A DNA stretch of 9,380 nt from Acidobacteriota bacterium (GTDB lineage: Bacteria; Acidobacteriota; Aminicenantia; UBA2199): contig JAKAGC010000102.1 of assembly GCA_021817755.1 (NCBI GenBank), forward strand, positions 1-9,380, in the 5' to 3' direction. The translations under genes were made by a program, and so were the position numbers. Shown here in pieces: positions 1 through 7,434 of the stretch. Within the stretch, counting starts at the first letter, position 1; the number at the start of each line of letters is the position of its first letter. The notes below the pieces were generated by a model that was given only the letters and a program-made list of their open reading frames with translations, was not told where the DNA came from and did no database searches.

Positions 1-984
1 CAAGCCAACGACGATATGGAAACCGGATTATACAATCCTGATATTTCTACCTTTACAGCCTATTATTCATGGAGTCATTTAATCCCCATTACACGTGAAT
101 TCGGCACATTGATTACATTTGTCGCTCCTTACGGCAGCCTGATAGTAGGTAAGGGAGTTCTGGTGAGTTTGGATGGTTGGACTCCTGATGATATGTTTAT
201 CAAAAAAGAAGCTGCTTTGGTTATTCAATACCCCTCGCTTCCGGCATCAAAATGGCTGAAACGCATGCCGAATCTTGCTCCTCAAATCGAAGAAAGAAAA
301 AAGAAACTAAAGGATTTTATCGATAAATCTTATAAGTATTATTTGCGATGGGTTGAAAATAAAGGCACACCTCCCGCCGAATATAACGTTAAATATGATG
401 CGATGTTGTCTTTATGGAAAGACAAATTACCCGTGATTATCGATGTGCGTAAAGATGAGGCCATTAAAGAAGTACTCAAATTGGGAAAGGATTATAAATT
501 GAATCTCATCCTTTATAGTGCTTATGATGGCGAAAAACTGCTAAAAGAAATCAAAGAATCCGGTTTCCCCGTGATCCTGGATTCGATGTTTACGGAAAAT
601 ACCGATTGGGAAGACGGATACGATAAAGTTTACCGTTTACCCGGACTTCTTGCACGTGAAGGAATTCTTTTTGCATTCTCATCCCAGGCATCTTCCAATG
701 CTTATGATATCGGTGTTCAAGCAGGGCGGGCAGTCGCCTTCGGTCTCTCTCAAGAAGATGCCGTAAAAGGTTTGACGATGAACCCTGCAAAAATTCTCGG
801 AATACCGGAGTATGGAACAATTGAGGAAGGAAAAATTGCAAACATCATAATCGCTTCCGGTAATATCCTGGAAACAACTACGTTTATTAAAGATGTTTTT
901 GTAAAAGGGAAACGAAACACAGCAAAGAGTTTTTATCAGAAGGAATTTAATAGAGCTAAAGATCGTATTTCCGGTGAGTATTAA
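1..984 (+). CDS. Amidohydrolase-superfamily protein, C-terminal part (5' end outside window)
   Basis: The frame is open from the first base, so the gene begins upstream; 327 codons are visible. The segment AYGSLIVGKG-like (VAPYGSLIVGKG, codons 41-52) followed by LVSLDGW matches the glycine-rich stretch of imidazolonepropionase-like amidohydrolases. The C-terminal part has the family's ending: AFGLSQEDAVKGLTMNPAKILGI, broken here as AFGLSQEDAV then TMNPAKILGI, then GTIEEGKIANIII (about codons 272-284), the returning beta-sandwich strand that closes the barrel. Known active members use a His near the middle and an Asp in a FGTDA-type motif to bind metal. Here the equivalent positions read IIDVRK (about codons 146-151) and FAFSSQAS (about 224-231), so the ligands look replaced. 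It may therefore be an inactive paralogue, which often sits beside an active one. The family assignment is fairly sure; the substrate is unknown. It converges on the kinase operon across a shared terminator. Confidence 0.8.
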   Translation, partial: QANDDMETGLYNPDISTFTAYYSWSHLIPITREFGTLITFVAPYGSLIVGKGVLVSLDGWTPDDMFIKKEAALVIQYPSLPASKWLKRMPNLAPQIEERKKKLKDFIDKSYKYYLRWVENKGTPPAEYNVKYDAMLSLWKDKLPVIIDVRKDEAIKEVLKLGKDYKLNLILYSAYDGEKLLKEIKESGFPVILDSMFTENTDWEDGYDKVYRLPGLLAREGILFAFSSQASSNAYDIGVQAGRAVAFGLSQEDAVKGLTMNPAKILGIPEYGTIEEGKIANIIIASGNILETTTFIKDVFVKGKRNTAKSFYQKEFNRAKDRISGEY

Positions 985-1003
985 TATTAGTAATTTATAA
1001 TTG

Positions 1004-1040
1004 AAACCGGGGACTTGATTTGTGATAAAGTCCCCGGTTT
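1004..1040. terminator. Intrinsic terminator shared by two convergent units
   Basis: The 13-bp arms at 1004-1016 and 1028-1040 are perfectly complementary (AAACCGGGGACTT and its reverse complement), around an 11-nt loop. On the plus strand the stem is followed by TATTTCTCTT, a T-rich tail suited to ending the amidohydrolase transcript, whose stop is 19 bp upstream. On the minus strand it begins 8 bp after the stop of the 886-residue gene and is followed by a weaker AT-rich tail, so it probably serves both directions. Confidence 0.85.
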
Positions 1041-1048
1041 TATTTCTC

Positions 1049-3709
1049 TTAATAGATGGTTAGGGTAACAGCTCGGCTTGTATTTCCCTGGGTATTCGTA
1101 AGGTTATAAAATGAGATGGTATCCGTATAAACTCCTGCGGCAAGGGATTCGGCATTGCTATTGATGGATACGGTGACAGATGCAGAACTTCCGCTGGTCA
1201 GCGTTCCACTAATCGGTGTAAGGAATGTCAGCCAGGGTTCATTAGCTGAGACAGACCAATTGAGTGAACTGGTACTGGGGTTGTAAATGGTATAGGCAAC
1301 TGAAGCGGGAGAAAAAGACCCACCTGCCGGCCCAGAGGGACTGAATCCGGTTATAGGCGTTACAATAATTCCGTTGTTTCTAACTGTTACCGTAATGGGA
1401 AGGGATTCTGTATTTTGCTTCACATCATACGCAATCGCTTTGATCGTATATGTCCCATCTACCACATTTCGGGTATTCCATTGGAATCGATAGGGACTCG
1501 AGGTAACGGTTGTGGCAAGGGCATTATTGATAAAAAATTCAACCCTTGTAACTGCCTTATCATCCGTCGCACTTGCCTCAACGGTAATGGTGTCATAGAC
1601 AATGGAATTATCTGCCGGAGACGTCAGAGCGACAACAGGCGGGCTATCCAGTGCTGTAGCGCTTGCTATAAGGGTATGAGAACTATCCATTGTAATATCC
1701 CCATTTGGAGAAACTTCAGCGCCGTCGAGAGTTACTTTGAGATCAACATAATTGGGTTTTAGAGAATACGCATAGGAAACGATAGAGCCTTCATTGTAAT
1801 TGTAAACTCCGGAACTTGGGGCACCTTCTACGCCTTCACCCTGAGTTACATTGAGTGTGTAGCGTGGGACCGCACTGACTAAAAGAGTAACGCTGTAACT
1901 CTGACTTCCTTTTCCATTAGTCAGATTGATAAATTTAAGACTATCTGAATAGGTATTAACAGTTAAATATTTGGCAAGCTCATTTATTGTTACAGTCACT
2001 TCACATATCGCATTTGGTGCCAGTTCACCGGAAGTACCCGAAAGGTTTAACCAGTTGACTTCTTTGGTTAAAGACCAACGGATATTTCCACCACCTGTAT
2101 TTTGAAGCGTATATTTAATATTTTCAGGAGTAAAGGGGCCACCCACTCTGCCCGAGGATTCAAAATTTCTTCCCAATACAGTTAATACACCCAGGTTGGT
2201 TGTATCCTGCTGCGTGACTTTTATTTCAACTTCGGGAATGCCGCTAAGATTGGTACTATATAATCTGAATGTGGTTTCATCCGAAATATAATCGCTATCG
2301 ATGGCGGATTTAAATGTAACAGACTGCGGGGTTGAATAATTATCAGGAGTAAAAGTTAATAATCCATTCTCAGGTAAGTAGATGGTGTTAATATCGGAAC
2401 CATCCTTTGGCACTATTTTGGCAGTTAAATCTGAAGGCGGTTTGTCGCTTAAATAAACCGAAATCTGAATTTGGCCCCCTTCCGGTATAGTGATATTATT
2501 ATTGTTCACTATGAAAGTAGGAACTTTGGTCAATGTGCTGGATACTTTGGATTCTTTACCCGCAACAACATTAACCGTTGTTTCATATGTATAATAGCCA
2601 TCCAGGGTTAATTTCACACTATGCTGTCCCGGTGAAATATTACTCAAAATGGCATTCGTTGTATTGCCCGTATCGTTATTATCAAGAAGAATTTTTGCTC
2701 CTGTTGGAGTAGAACTTACATTAATTGTTCCCGTCTTTGGGGATTTCTTCTTTAACAGAAGAGCCAGGATAACTCCAATAGCAACAACTCCCAGTACTAC
2801 CGGGACCCAAGGGAATTTTTTCTTTTTCCCTTGTTCTTTACTCCCTTGTTTTGCAATGGTTTTCTGAGATGTCTTCTCTTTTTCCAGAAGGTCTTTGCAA
2901 TCGGATTTTTTCTTTAATACTTCCTGATTATCCGGGGTGTATTTCAAAACAGCATCATAACAGGATAATGCTTCTTCGTAATTTTTCTTATCGATAAAAT
3001 TCTGTGCTGCTTCCAGTTGCGGAAAAATCTTTTTGGATTCAATTTGTGTAACGGCTGCTTTTACTTCTTCATCTCCAGGACTCAATTTATTCAAATTCAC
3101 TAACAACTGGTACGCTTTTTCAAACCGGCTTTCCTTGAAATGTTCCAAAGCCGTTTGTCTTAGCGATAGCGTTTCATCACAGTTTTTGATTTGTTTCTCG
3201 AAAGCACGGTTTGGTAATTTTTGAGAAATGACGCGGTAAAGATATTTAGCCCGTGTATAGTCTCCTTTTTCAAAGGCATTTTCTGCATCTTCAACGAATT
3301 TATCAACAGCCATTTTTGACAGGTAATCTTTACGTGCATCATCATAAACTTTTTTAAAATAAGAATCCGATTCTTCGATACTAAAAAACCAGTTGGAATC
3401 AAAGGATAGCCTCAGTAATTCCCCCACCTTCTCAGGATTCACTGCAAAGTAATTCTTTGCAAGGAAGTAATAAGCTTCTGCTCGTTTTTCGGTTGTCGTT
3501 GTCTGATCTGCAATATACTCTTCCAACAGGCGAATCGATGTTTCATAGTCCCCCAATTCATATTTTGCTTTCCCCTGACTTAATTTATCGGCGGGGGGTT
3601 GGTTACTTTGTGCAAAGGGATAATTCGAAGCCAGAATAAACCATCCGAAAAAAAACAATGCAAGGATAGTGGTTCGTTTTAAACGTATTCCCTTTAATAT
3701 TTGAAACAT
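1049..3709 (-). CDS. TPR, membrane helix, PEGA and multi-Ig/BACON-like domain protein (886 aa)
   Basis: Third gene of the operon. A basic start (KGIRLKR) and hydrophobic stretch at residues 13-28, with a possible cleavage site after PFAQ near 34, look like a signal peptide or signal anchor. Residues 40-275 are helical repeats of TPR type (KYELGDYETSIRLLEEY; FEKGDYTRAKYLYRV; KKNYEEALSCYDAVLKYTP). A lysine-rich linker leads to a strong membrane helix at 300-319, flanked by KKKK and KKK. Then follow a PEGA domain (325-396; STPTGAKILLD, LDGYYTYE), a Calx-beta-like beta domain (398-500), a BACON-like domain (507-612), an InlB-B-repeat-like segment (616-686), a Big_7-like Ig domain (690-776; VALTSPADNS, VEFFINN) and a second BACON-like domain (782-886). 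No LPXTG, PEP-CTERM or T9SS-type sorting tail is seen. Likely role: an envelope scaffold or sensor partner of the two kinases. Domain names come from recognition only; function is inferred. Start chosen because a strong Shine-Dalgarno sits 6 nt upstream. Confidence 0.9.
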   Translation of the reverse strand: MFQILKGIRLKRTTILALFFFGWFILASNYPFAQSNQPPADKLSQGKAKYELGDYETSIRLLEEYIADQTTTTEKRAEAYYFLAKNYFAVNPEKVGELLRLSFDSNWFFSIEESDSYFKKVYDDARKDYLSKMAVDKFVEDAENAFEKGDYTRAKYLYRVISQKLPNRAFEKQIKNCDETLSLRQTALEHFKESRFEKAYQLLVNLNKLSPGDEEVKAAVTQIESKKIFPQLEAAQNFIDKKNYEEALSCYDAVLKYTPDNQEVLKKKSDCKDLLEKEKTSQKTIAKQGSKEQGKKKKFPWVPVVLGVVAIGVILALLLKKKSPKTGTINVSSTPTGAKILLDNNDTGNTTNAILSNISPGQHSVKLTLDGYYTYETTVNVVAGKESKVSSTLTKVPTFIVNNNNITIPEGGQIQISVYLSDKPPSDLTAKIVPKDGSDINTIYLPENGLLTFTPDNYSTPQSVTFKSAIDSDYISDETTFRLYSTNLSGIPEVEIKVTQQDTTNLGVLTVLGRNFESSGRVGGPFTPENIKYTLQNTGGGNIRWSLTKEVNWLNLSGTSGELAPNAICEVTVTINELAKYLTVNTYSDSLKFINLTNGKGSQSYSVTLLVSAVPRYTLNVTQGEGVEGAPSSGVYNYNEGSIVSYAYSLKPNYVDLKVTLDGAEVSPNGDITMDSSHTLIASATALDSPPVVALTSPADNSIVYDTITVEASATDDKAVTRVEFFINNALATTVTSSPYRFQWNTRNVVDGTYTIKAIAYDVKQNTESLPITVTVRNNGIIVTPITGFSPSGPAGGSFSPASVAYTIYNPSTSSLNWSVSANEPWLTFLTPISGTLTSGSSASVTVSINSNAESLAAGVYTDTISFYNLTNTQGNTSRAVTLTIY

Positions 3710-3710
3710 T

Positions 3711-5462
3711 TTATCCCTCCCGGGTTAAGATTAATTTATTTAAATATTTCCCTACTTTATATCGAATTGTCCAGGGTTTTACACTTACGCTTGCACCTTT
3801 TTTATCTTTAGGTGATGTAAGTGATATCCGGGACATTTTTTTTGTGATCGAGCGTTTGATAAGTTCTTGCGATTGAGGATCGGAAAGCGTCAAATCCGCT
3901 ATATTGACATTGGAAACGGAGAGTTTACCGTTTTTATCTACCTGGATTGTGATGGCGATTCTTCCCATGACACGAAGACTTTCAGGGATATCCGGGATTT
4001 CGATCCGGCGTAGTTGTTCATCGAATCCATTTACAATTCCCGGAGATAATTCGGAGATAGAAAGCGTCTTGTTTTCAGATTCATTTAAAAAGGCTTTAAT
4101 CCTGGAAATTTTCGATAAGGTGGAATCATCTATCTCTATTGTATTTCCATCTATAACAGAGCCGTAATTAGCCAGGAACTCGCGGCACTTCGTTTTCTTT
4201 TCGTCATCCGAAGCCAGACTCCCGATAAATTGAATGACATTTTCCGTATCGTTTCTCAAAGAGAGGATAGCATTTCTTGAATCCATATCTCGTTCTAATT
4301 CCTTGAGGAATGCAGTATATGATATTTTCCGTGCCTTATCGATAAGATTTCGGGCTGTTGAAATATCATCTATGGCAATCGCATCCCGTATCTGTTTGAG
4401 ATAAGACTCGTAATCTATTCGCTCCTGAGTGACTTCCGATATTTGAGGAGAGAACTGATATGAAAAATTTTTATTTAGCTTGAATGCATAGACAAGAAAA
4501 ACCAGTGAAATTAAAATAGCGCCCCCAGCAACAATGCGTTGCCATTCGATAAATTTCCCACTTTCCACCTGGGGTTCAACTGAAATAACAGGGCGATTAA
4601 CAGGGCGATCGTTCTTCCCATTTGAAGGGGAGATGGTTTCCAGGTCGCGAATAATCTGTTTCATCTGGTGGTAACGTTTTTCACGGTCTTTTTCAAGACA
4701 TTTCATAATAACCCGTTGGGTTTTTCTGGAAACCCCTTCCAGTGGGAACGGTTTTTCATCGATGGAGATGATTTGTTCGCGGGTTTTATAGGGAACATCA
4801 CCCGTAAGAAGCTGGTACATCGTCACACCGAACGCCCATACATCCACCTGCTCATTTTCGCGACCAAAACGGTTGCTCAGTTGTTCAGGTGCCATATATG
4901 GCCATGTGCCGATGTTATCCTGTCCCGTTAATTCCGTCAAAGAACGGCTCATCCGGTGAGACACACCGAAATCCAGAATTTTAACCTGCCCTTCCACAGA
5001 TTCCATTATATTACGCGGTTTCAAGTCCCGGTGAATAATATTTTGATTGTGGGCTTCGGTCATACCTTCCGCCACTTTTATCATTATCCGTATCACATCG
5101 GATTCTTTTAATTTTCTATCCGGGAACCTGGACATCTTTTTTTCAAGACTTTCCCCTTCGATATATTCCATCACAATGAAATATTGTCCATCTTGTGCTT
5201 CCAGGCTTAAAACTTTTACCACATTGGGATGAACAATACCCGATGCAAGGGAAATTTCACGTTTAAGGTCTTCGAATGCCAGAGGAGAGGAAGCCACTTC
5301 CGGTGGAACCATTTTAATGGCTTTTTCTTTTTCTTCCAGGGTATCCCAAACTTTATATACTACCCCCATACCTCCCCTACCAATGATTTCCCGGATGCGG
5401 TATTTTCCAAGAATACGTCCCACTAAAGCTTCCGGTATGTATCTTGGATTACCTGTTATCAT
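3711..5462 (-). CDS. Transmembrane Ser/Thr protein kinase with TonB-C-like C-terminal domain (583 aa)
   Basis: A Hanks-type kinase at residues about 21-275 with all usual motifs: Gly loop IGRGGMGVVY (27-36), AIK lysine 50, helix-C Glu about 69, HRDLKPRN (144-151), DFG (164-166), APE (191-193), DVWAFG (207-212) and the late Arg 263. The activation loop between DFG and APE is rich in Ser/Thr (SRSLTELTG), as expected for autophosphorylation. One membrane helix follows at about 309-326, placing the kinase in the cytoplasm. Residues 345-480 are mainly helical, possibly TPR-like (STARNLIDKARKI). Residues about 495-570 (GRIAITIQVDKNGKLSVSNV, then a helix, then VSVKPWTIRYKV) resemble the TonB/AgmX C-terminal fold and would lie in the periplasm. 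The gene overlaps the upstream FHA gene by 4 bp (ATGA), with GGAG about 10 nt before its start. It is probably an active kinase; substrates are unknown, the encoded neighbours being the obvious candidates. Confidence 0.93.
   Translation of the reverse strand: MITGNPRYIPEALVGRILGKYRIREIIGRGGMGVVYKVWDTLEEKEKAIKMVPPEVASSPLAFEDLKREISLASGIVHPNVVKVLSLEAQDGQYFIVMEYIEGESLEKKMSRFPDRKLKESDVIRIMIKVAEGMTEAHNQNIIHRDLKPRNIMESVEGQVKILDFGVSHRMSRSLTELTGQDNIGTWPYMAPEQLSNRFGRENEQVDVWAFGVTMYQLLTGDVPYKTREQIISIDEKPFPLEGVSRKTQRVIMKCLEKDREKRYHQMKQIIRDLETISPSNGKNDRPVNRPVISVEPQVESGKFIEWQRIVAGGAILISLVFLVYAFKLNKNFSYQFSPQISEVTQERIDYESYLKQIRDAIAIDDISTARNLIDKARKISYTAFLKELERDMDSRNAILSLRNDTENVIQFIGSLASDDEKKTKCREFLANYGSVIDGNTIEIDDSTLSKISRIKAFLNESENKTLSISELSPGIVNGFDEQLRRIEIPDIPESLRVMGRIAITIQVDKNGKLSVSNVNIADLTLSDPQSQELIKRSITKKMSRISLTSPKDKKGASVSVKPWTIRYKVGKYLNKLILTREG
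3714..3720 (-). promoter_or_regulatory. Shine-Dalgarno site inside the end of the kinase gene
   Basis: On the minus strand GGAGGGA lies 6 nt (measured from the GGAGG core) before the ATG at 3709, within the last sense codons of the upstream kinase; the kinase stop TAA and this ATG are separated by a single base. This fixes the start of the 886-residue protein and implies coupled translation of the two genes. Confidence 0.85.
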
Positions 5463-7198
5463 AAGAGGATATCTCCGAAAACCGGGTTGTTGGATTTATT
5501 CCCCGAATAAATAATATTCCCTTGTTCATCGATAGTAATCGTTTTATTTTGGGGAGCACCGAACTGGGAAAGAGAGAGGGATTTTTTTAGAAGGACAATC
5601 ACTGCATTTCGTTCTGGAACTTCATTGACCTGGTTTTTATCTAACCACAAAAGGTTTCCACCTTTTTTATCATGTGTGACATTACGTAAAACATGGGAGT
5701 CTTCAAATTGTAAGAAACGAAAGGAGATGATATTACCCAATTGAATCACATCGCCGTTTGCAAGTTCTCTATAGGTATTCGGTTCTATTTTTTCAGTATT
5801 AAGAAACACACCGTGTTTACTGTTTAAATCACATATCTCAAACTTTAAAGAATTTTGATTCTCCTGGGTAGAAGTTGGTGTTTCAGAAGAATCAGAGACT
5901 GGCTTTTTTTTCAAACGTAAGAGGAGGTGTTGCCTGGAAATATCTACAAATCTTAAATTGATATCATTACTCATTGCATCCGATGGATGCTCTTTGCGTT
6001 TAATACTCCCCACTTCAATGGAACTTTTTTTATTTAAATTGATAATCGTTATAGGTGTTCGATTGATTTTAAAGACAGGGACATCGATATGGCTGCTGTC
6101 GATTACCGGTTCTTCCTCGACTTTACCATGGTATCGATTTAGTTTCTCAATAATTTGATCTGCCGTTGGGCGGATATTCGGATCCACATTAATCATCTCT
6201 AAGAGAATCGTATAAATCTCTTTCAGATCTTGTTGAATTTCCGGATTACTCAGTTCTTTTTGTAAATAGTTTCTATAAAAATTAAATATTTTAAAGTTAA
6301 ACTTGAATGCATTTTTTATCCGGCGAGTAGGAATTTTCATAAGAAGGCTTTCTTTAAATAACGAATTAAAATCATTTTCTTCTTCCTCAGAAAGAATGAT
6401 TTCGCCTTCCATTGTTGGATCCGGTTCTACATTCGGAACCTGGCTTGAAAAGAATTTTGAGAAAGCGACCCCTGCTGAAAAGATATCGATGAGCTGGGTT
6501 ACTTTTTTCTTATTATAAAACATTTCCGGAGCAATATGACCCGGAGTTCCGCAGTAGTATATGCGCGAGTTAATAAAATCTTCTATCTTCAGGTAGTATT
6601 CAAAATCGCCTATTTTCAGCCTGTTATCCACAAGGAACAGATTATCCAGTTTAATATCGAAGTGGGCGCGATTCCTGGAATGGATGATACGCAAGCCTTT
6701 GAGGAATTCGATAAACCATTTTAATTTTCGTTCCCGTGGTGCGTCCATTTTAAGAATTAGCGTTGAATCCGCTTTTTCCCAAAAACTCGCATAGACTTTT
6801 CGATCGAAAAAGAGTTTATTTTTTTTCTTAACGCTTCCCACACACAGGTAATCAATAGGTATGGAGGGATAGAGGATATTTAAAAAATACTCATCATATC
6901 CATCTTCCATTTCGACGCGGACGCTGTCGAATTTATCTTTGAAATCTGCCATTTCATAGCTCATTCGGAGGGAGACCAGTTTCTTGTCGATTAAGGCAAG
7001 AAAAACATAACATGAACGCCCGCTTCCTAAAATACCCACGATTTCAAAAATTTCATTTTCTCGATATCTGTTCTCTCGAACCAGATAAATTTTATAGTCA
7101 ATATCTTTTTTCTGGAACTTGCGAAAAAGTTCTTCTAGAGATATACTCTCCCGGTCAAATTCCCGTTTTACAGATGCTGTTTCCACGTTTTTTACCAT
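5459..7198 (-). CDS. Kinase-fold protein with degenerate motifs and C-terminal FHA domain (579 aa)
   Basis: First gene of the operon; no membrane segment, so probably cytoplasmic. The kinase fold spans about residues 50-355: Gly-loop LGSGRSCYV (57-65), HFDIKLDN (179-186), DFE (198-200) where DFG is expected, APE (223-225), DIFSAGV (238-244) and NIRPTADQII (341-350). The ATP-anchoring lysine appears replaced by Arg 78 in VSLRM, and HRD reads HFD. The catalytic Asp 181, Lys 183, Asn 186 and metal-binding Asp 198 remain, so loss of activity is likely but not certain. Residues about 380-498 form an FHA domain, a phosphothreonine reader: SRQH (421-424), then LNSKHGVFLN (458-467), NGDVIQLG (481-488). 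A Ser/Thr-rich insert (about 433-450) splits the FHA strands. About 80 residues at the end match nothing I recognise. It probably docks on a phosphorylated partner, possibly the downstream kinase. The start ATG at 7198 has a weak GGATGG upstream. Confidence 0.9.
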   Translation of the reverse strand: MVKNVETASVKREFDRESISLEELFRKFQKKDIDYKIYLVRENRYRENEIFEIVGILGSGRSCYVFLALIDKKLVSLRMSYEMADFKDKFDSVRVEMEDGYDEYFLNILYPSIPIDYLCVGSVKKKNKLFFDRKVYASFWEKADSTLILKMDAPRERKLKWFIEFLKGLRIIHSRNRAHFDIKLDNLFLVDNRLKIGDFEYYLKIEDFINSRIYYCGTPGHIAPEMFYNKKKVTQLIDIFSAGVAFSKFFSSQVPNVEPDPTMEGEIILSEEEENDFNSLFKESLLMKIPTRRIKNAFKFNFKIFNFYRNYLQKELSNPEIQQDLKEIYTILLEMINVDPNIRPTADQIIEKLNRYHGKVEEEPVIDSSHIDVPVFKINRTPITIINLNKKSSIEVGSIKRKEHPSDAMSNDINLRFVDISRQHLLLRLKKKPVSDSSETPTSTQENQNSLKFEICDLNSKHGVFLNTEKIEPNTYRELANGDVIQLGNIISFRFLQFEDSHVLRNVTHDKKGGNLLWLDKNQVNEVPERNAVIVLLKKSLSLSQFGAPQNKTITIDEQGNIIYSGNKSNNPVFGDILL

Positions 7199-7293
7199 GC
7201 GCCATCCATAACAGAATAATCTATTAAATGAAATCCGTAATTCTACAAAAGATTATTTTACCACGTTCGGATAAAAGTTAAAAGATATCTAAT

Positions 7294-7331
7294 GGTTTAT
7301 AAAAAATTTTATAAGAAGTCGGTTTATAAAC
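7294..7331. promoter_or_regulatory. Cluster of palindromes and direct repeats, possible operator
   Basis: GGTTTATAAA occurs twice, at 7294-7303 and 7321-7330, 27 bp apart. The first copy runs into an inverted repeat with 8-bp arms, TTATAAAA and TTTTATAA around AA (7297-7314); the second is part of the perfect 10-bp palindrome GTTTATAAAC (7322-7331). They lie about 100-130 bp upstream of the first operon gene, so a regulator site is possible. AT-rich DNA forms such repeats easily by chance. Confidence 0.3.
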
Positions 7332-7373
7332 ATCGGTTGTGGATGTAGAGTATTTACAAGGATTTTTTTTCAT

Positions 7374-7390
7374 AAAAAATACTATTTTTT
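7374..7390. repeat. Perfect AT inverted repeat, 8-bp arms
   Basis: AAAAAATA and TATTTTTT flank a single C. Immediately upstream is a run of eight T (7362-7369), giving alternating A and T tracts of the kind that bend or melt easily. It sits just before the repeat array. No function can be read from it. Confidence 0.4.
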
Positions 7391-7434
7391 GAGGGTCATT
7401 AAATTGCCAAATCATTTGGTAGTAACCACATCAG

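Larger units (their letters stand above)
7199..7434. other. Upstream region of the kinase operon, AT-rich, no gene
   Basis: This stretch precedes the minus-strand operon and must carry its promoter. The best match I see on the minus strand is TTGTAG (7248-7243), 16 bp, TAATAG (7226-7221), which is weak. Farther out come AT-rich palindromes and runs of T and A (7362-7390). No open frame here has a ribosome site or recognisable protein, and no RNA gene is seen. Confidence 0.4.

Noticed and set aside
590..841. Minus-strand open frame inside the amidohydrolase gene
   Set aside because: It is a shadow of the coding strand, with no domain or ribosome site.
3160..3402. Minus-strand frame inside the TPR gene
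   Set aside because: It overlaps a well-supported TPR coding region in another frame and has no recognisable features.
6624..6632. Perfect DnaA box TTATCCACA
   Set aside because: A single copy inside the kinase-fold coding region, where it is explained by the codons; no cluster of further boxes.
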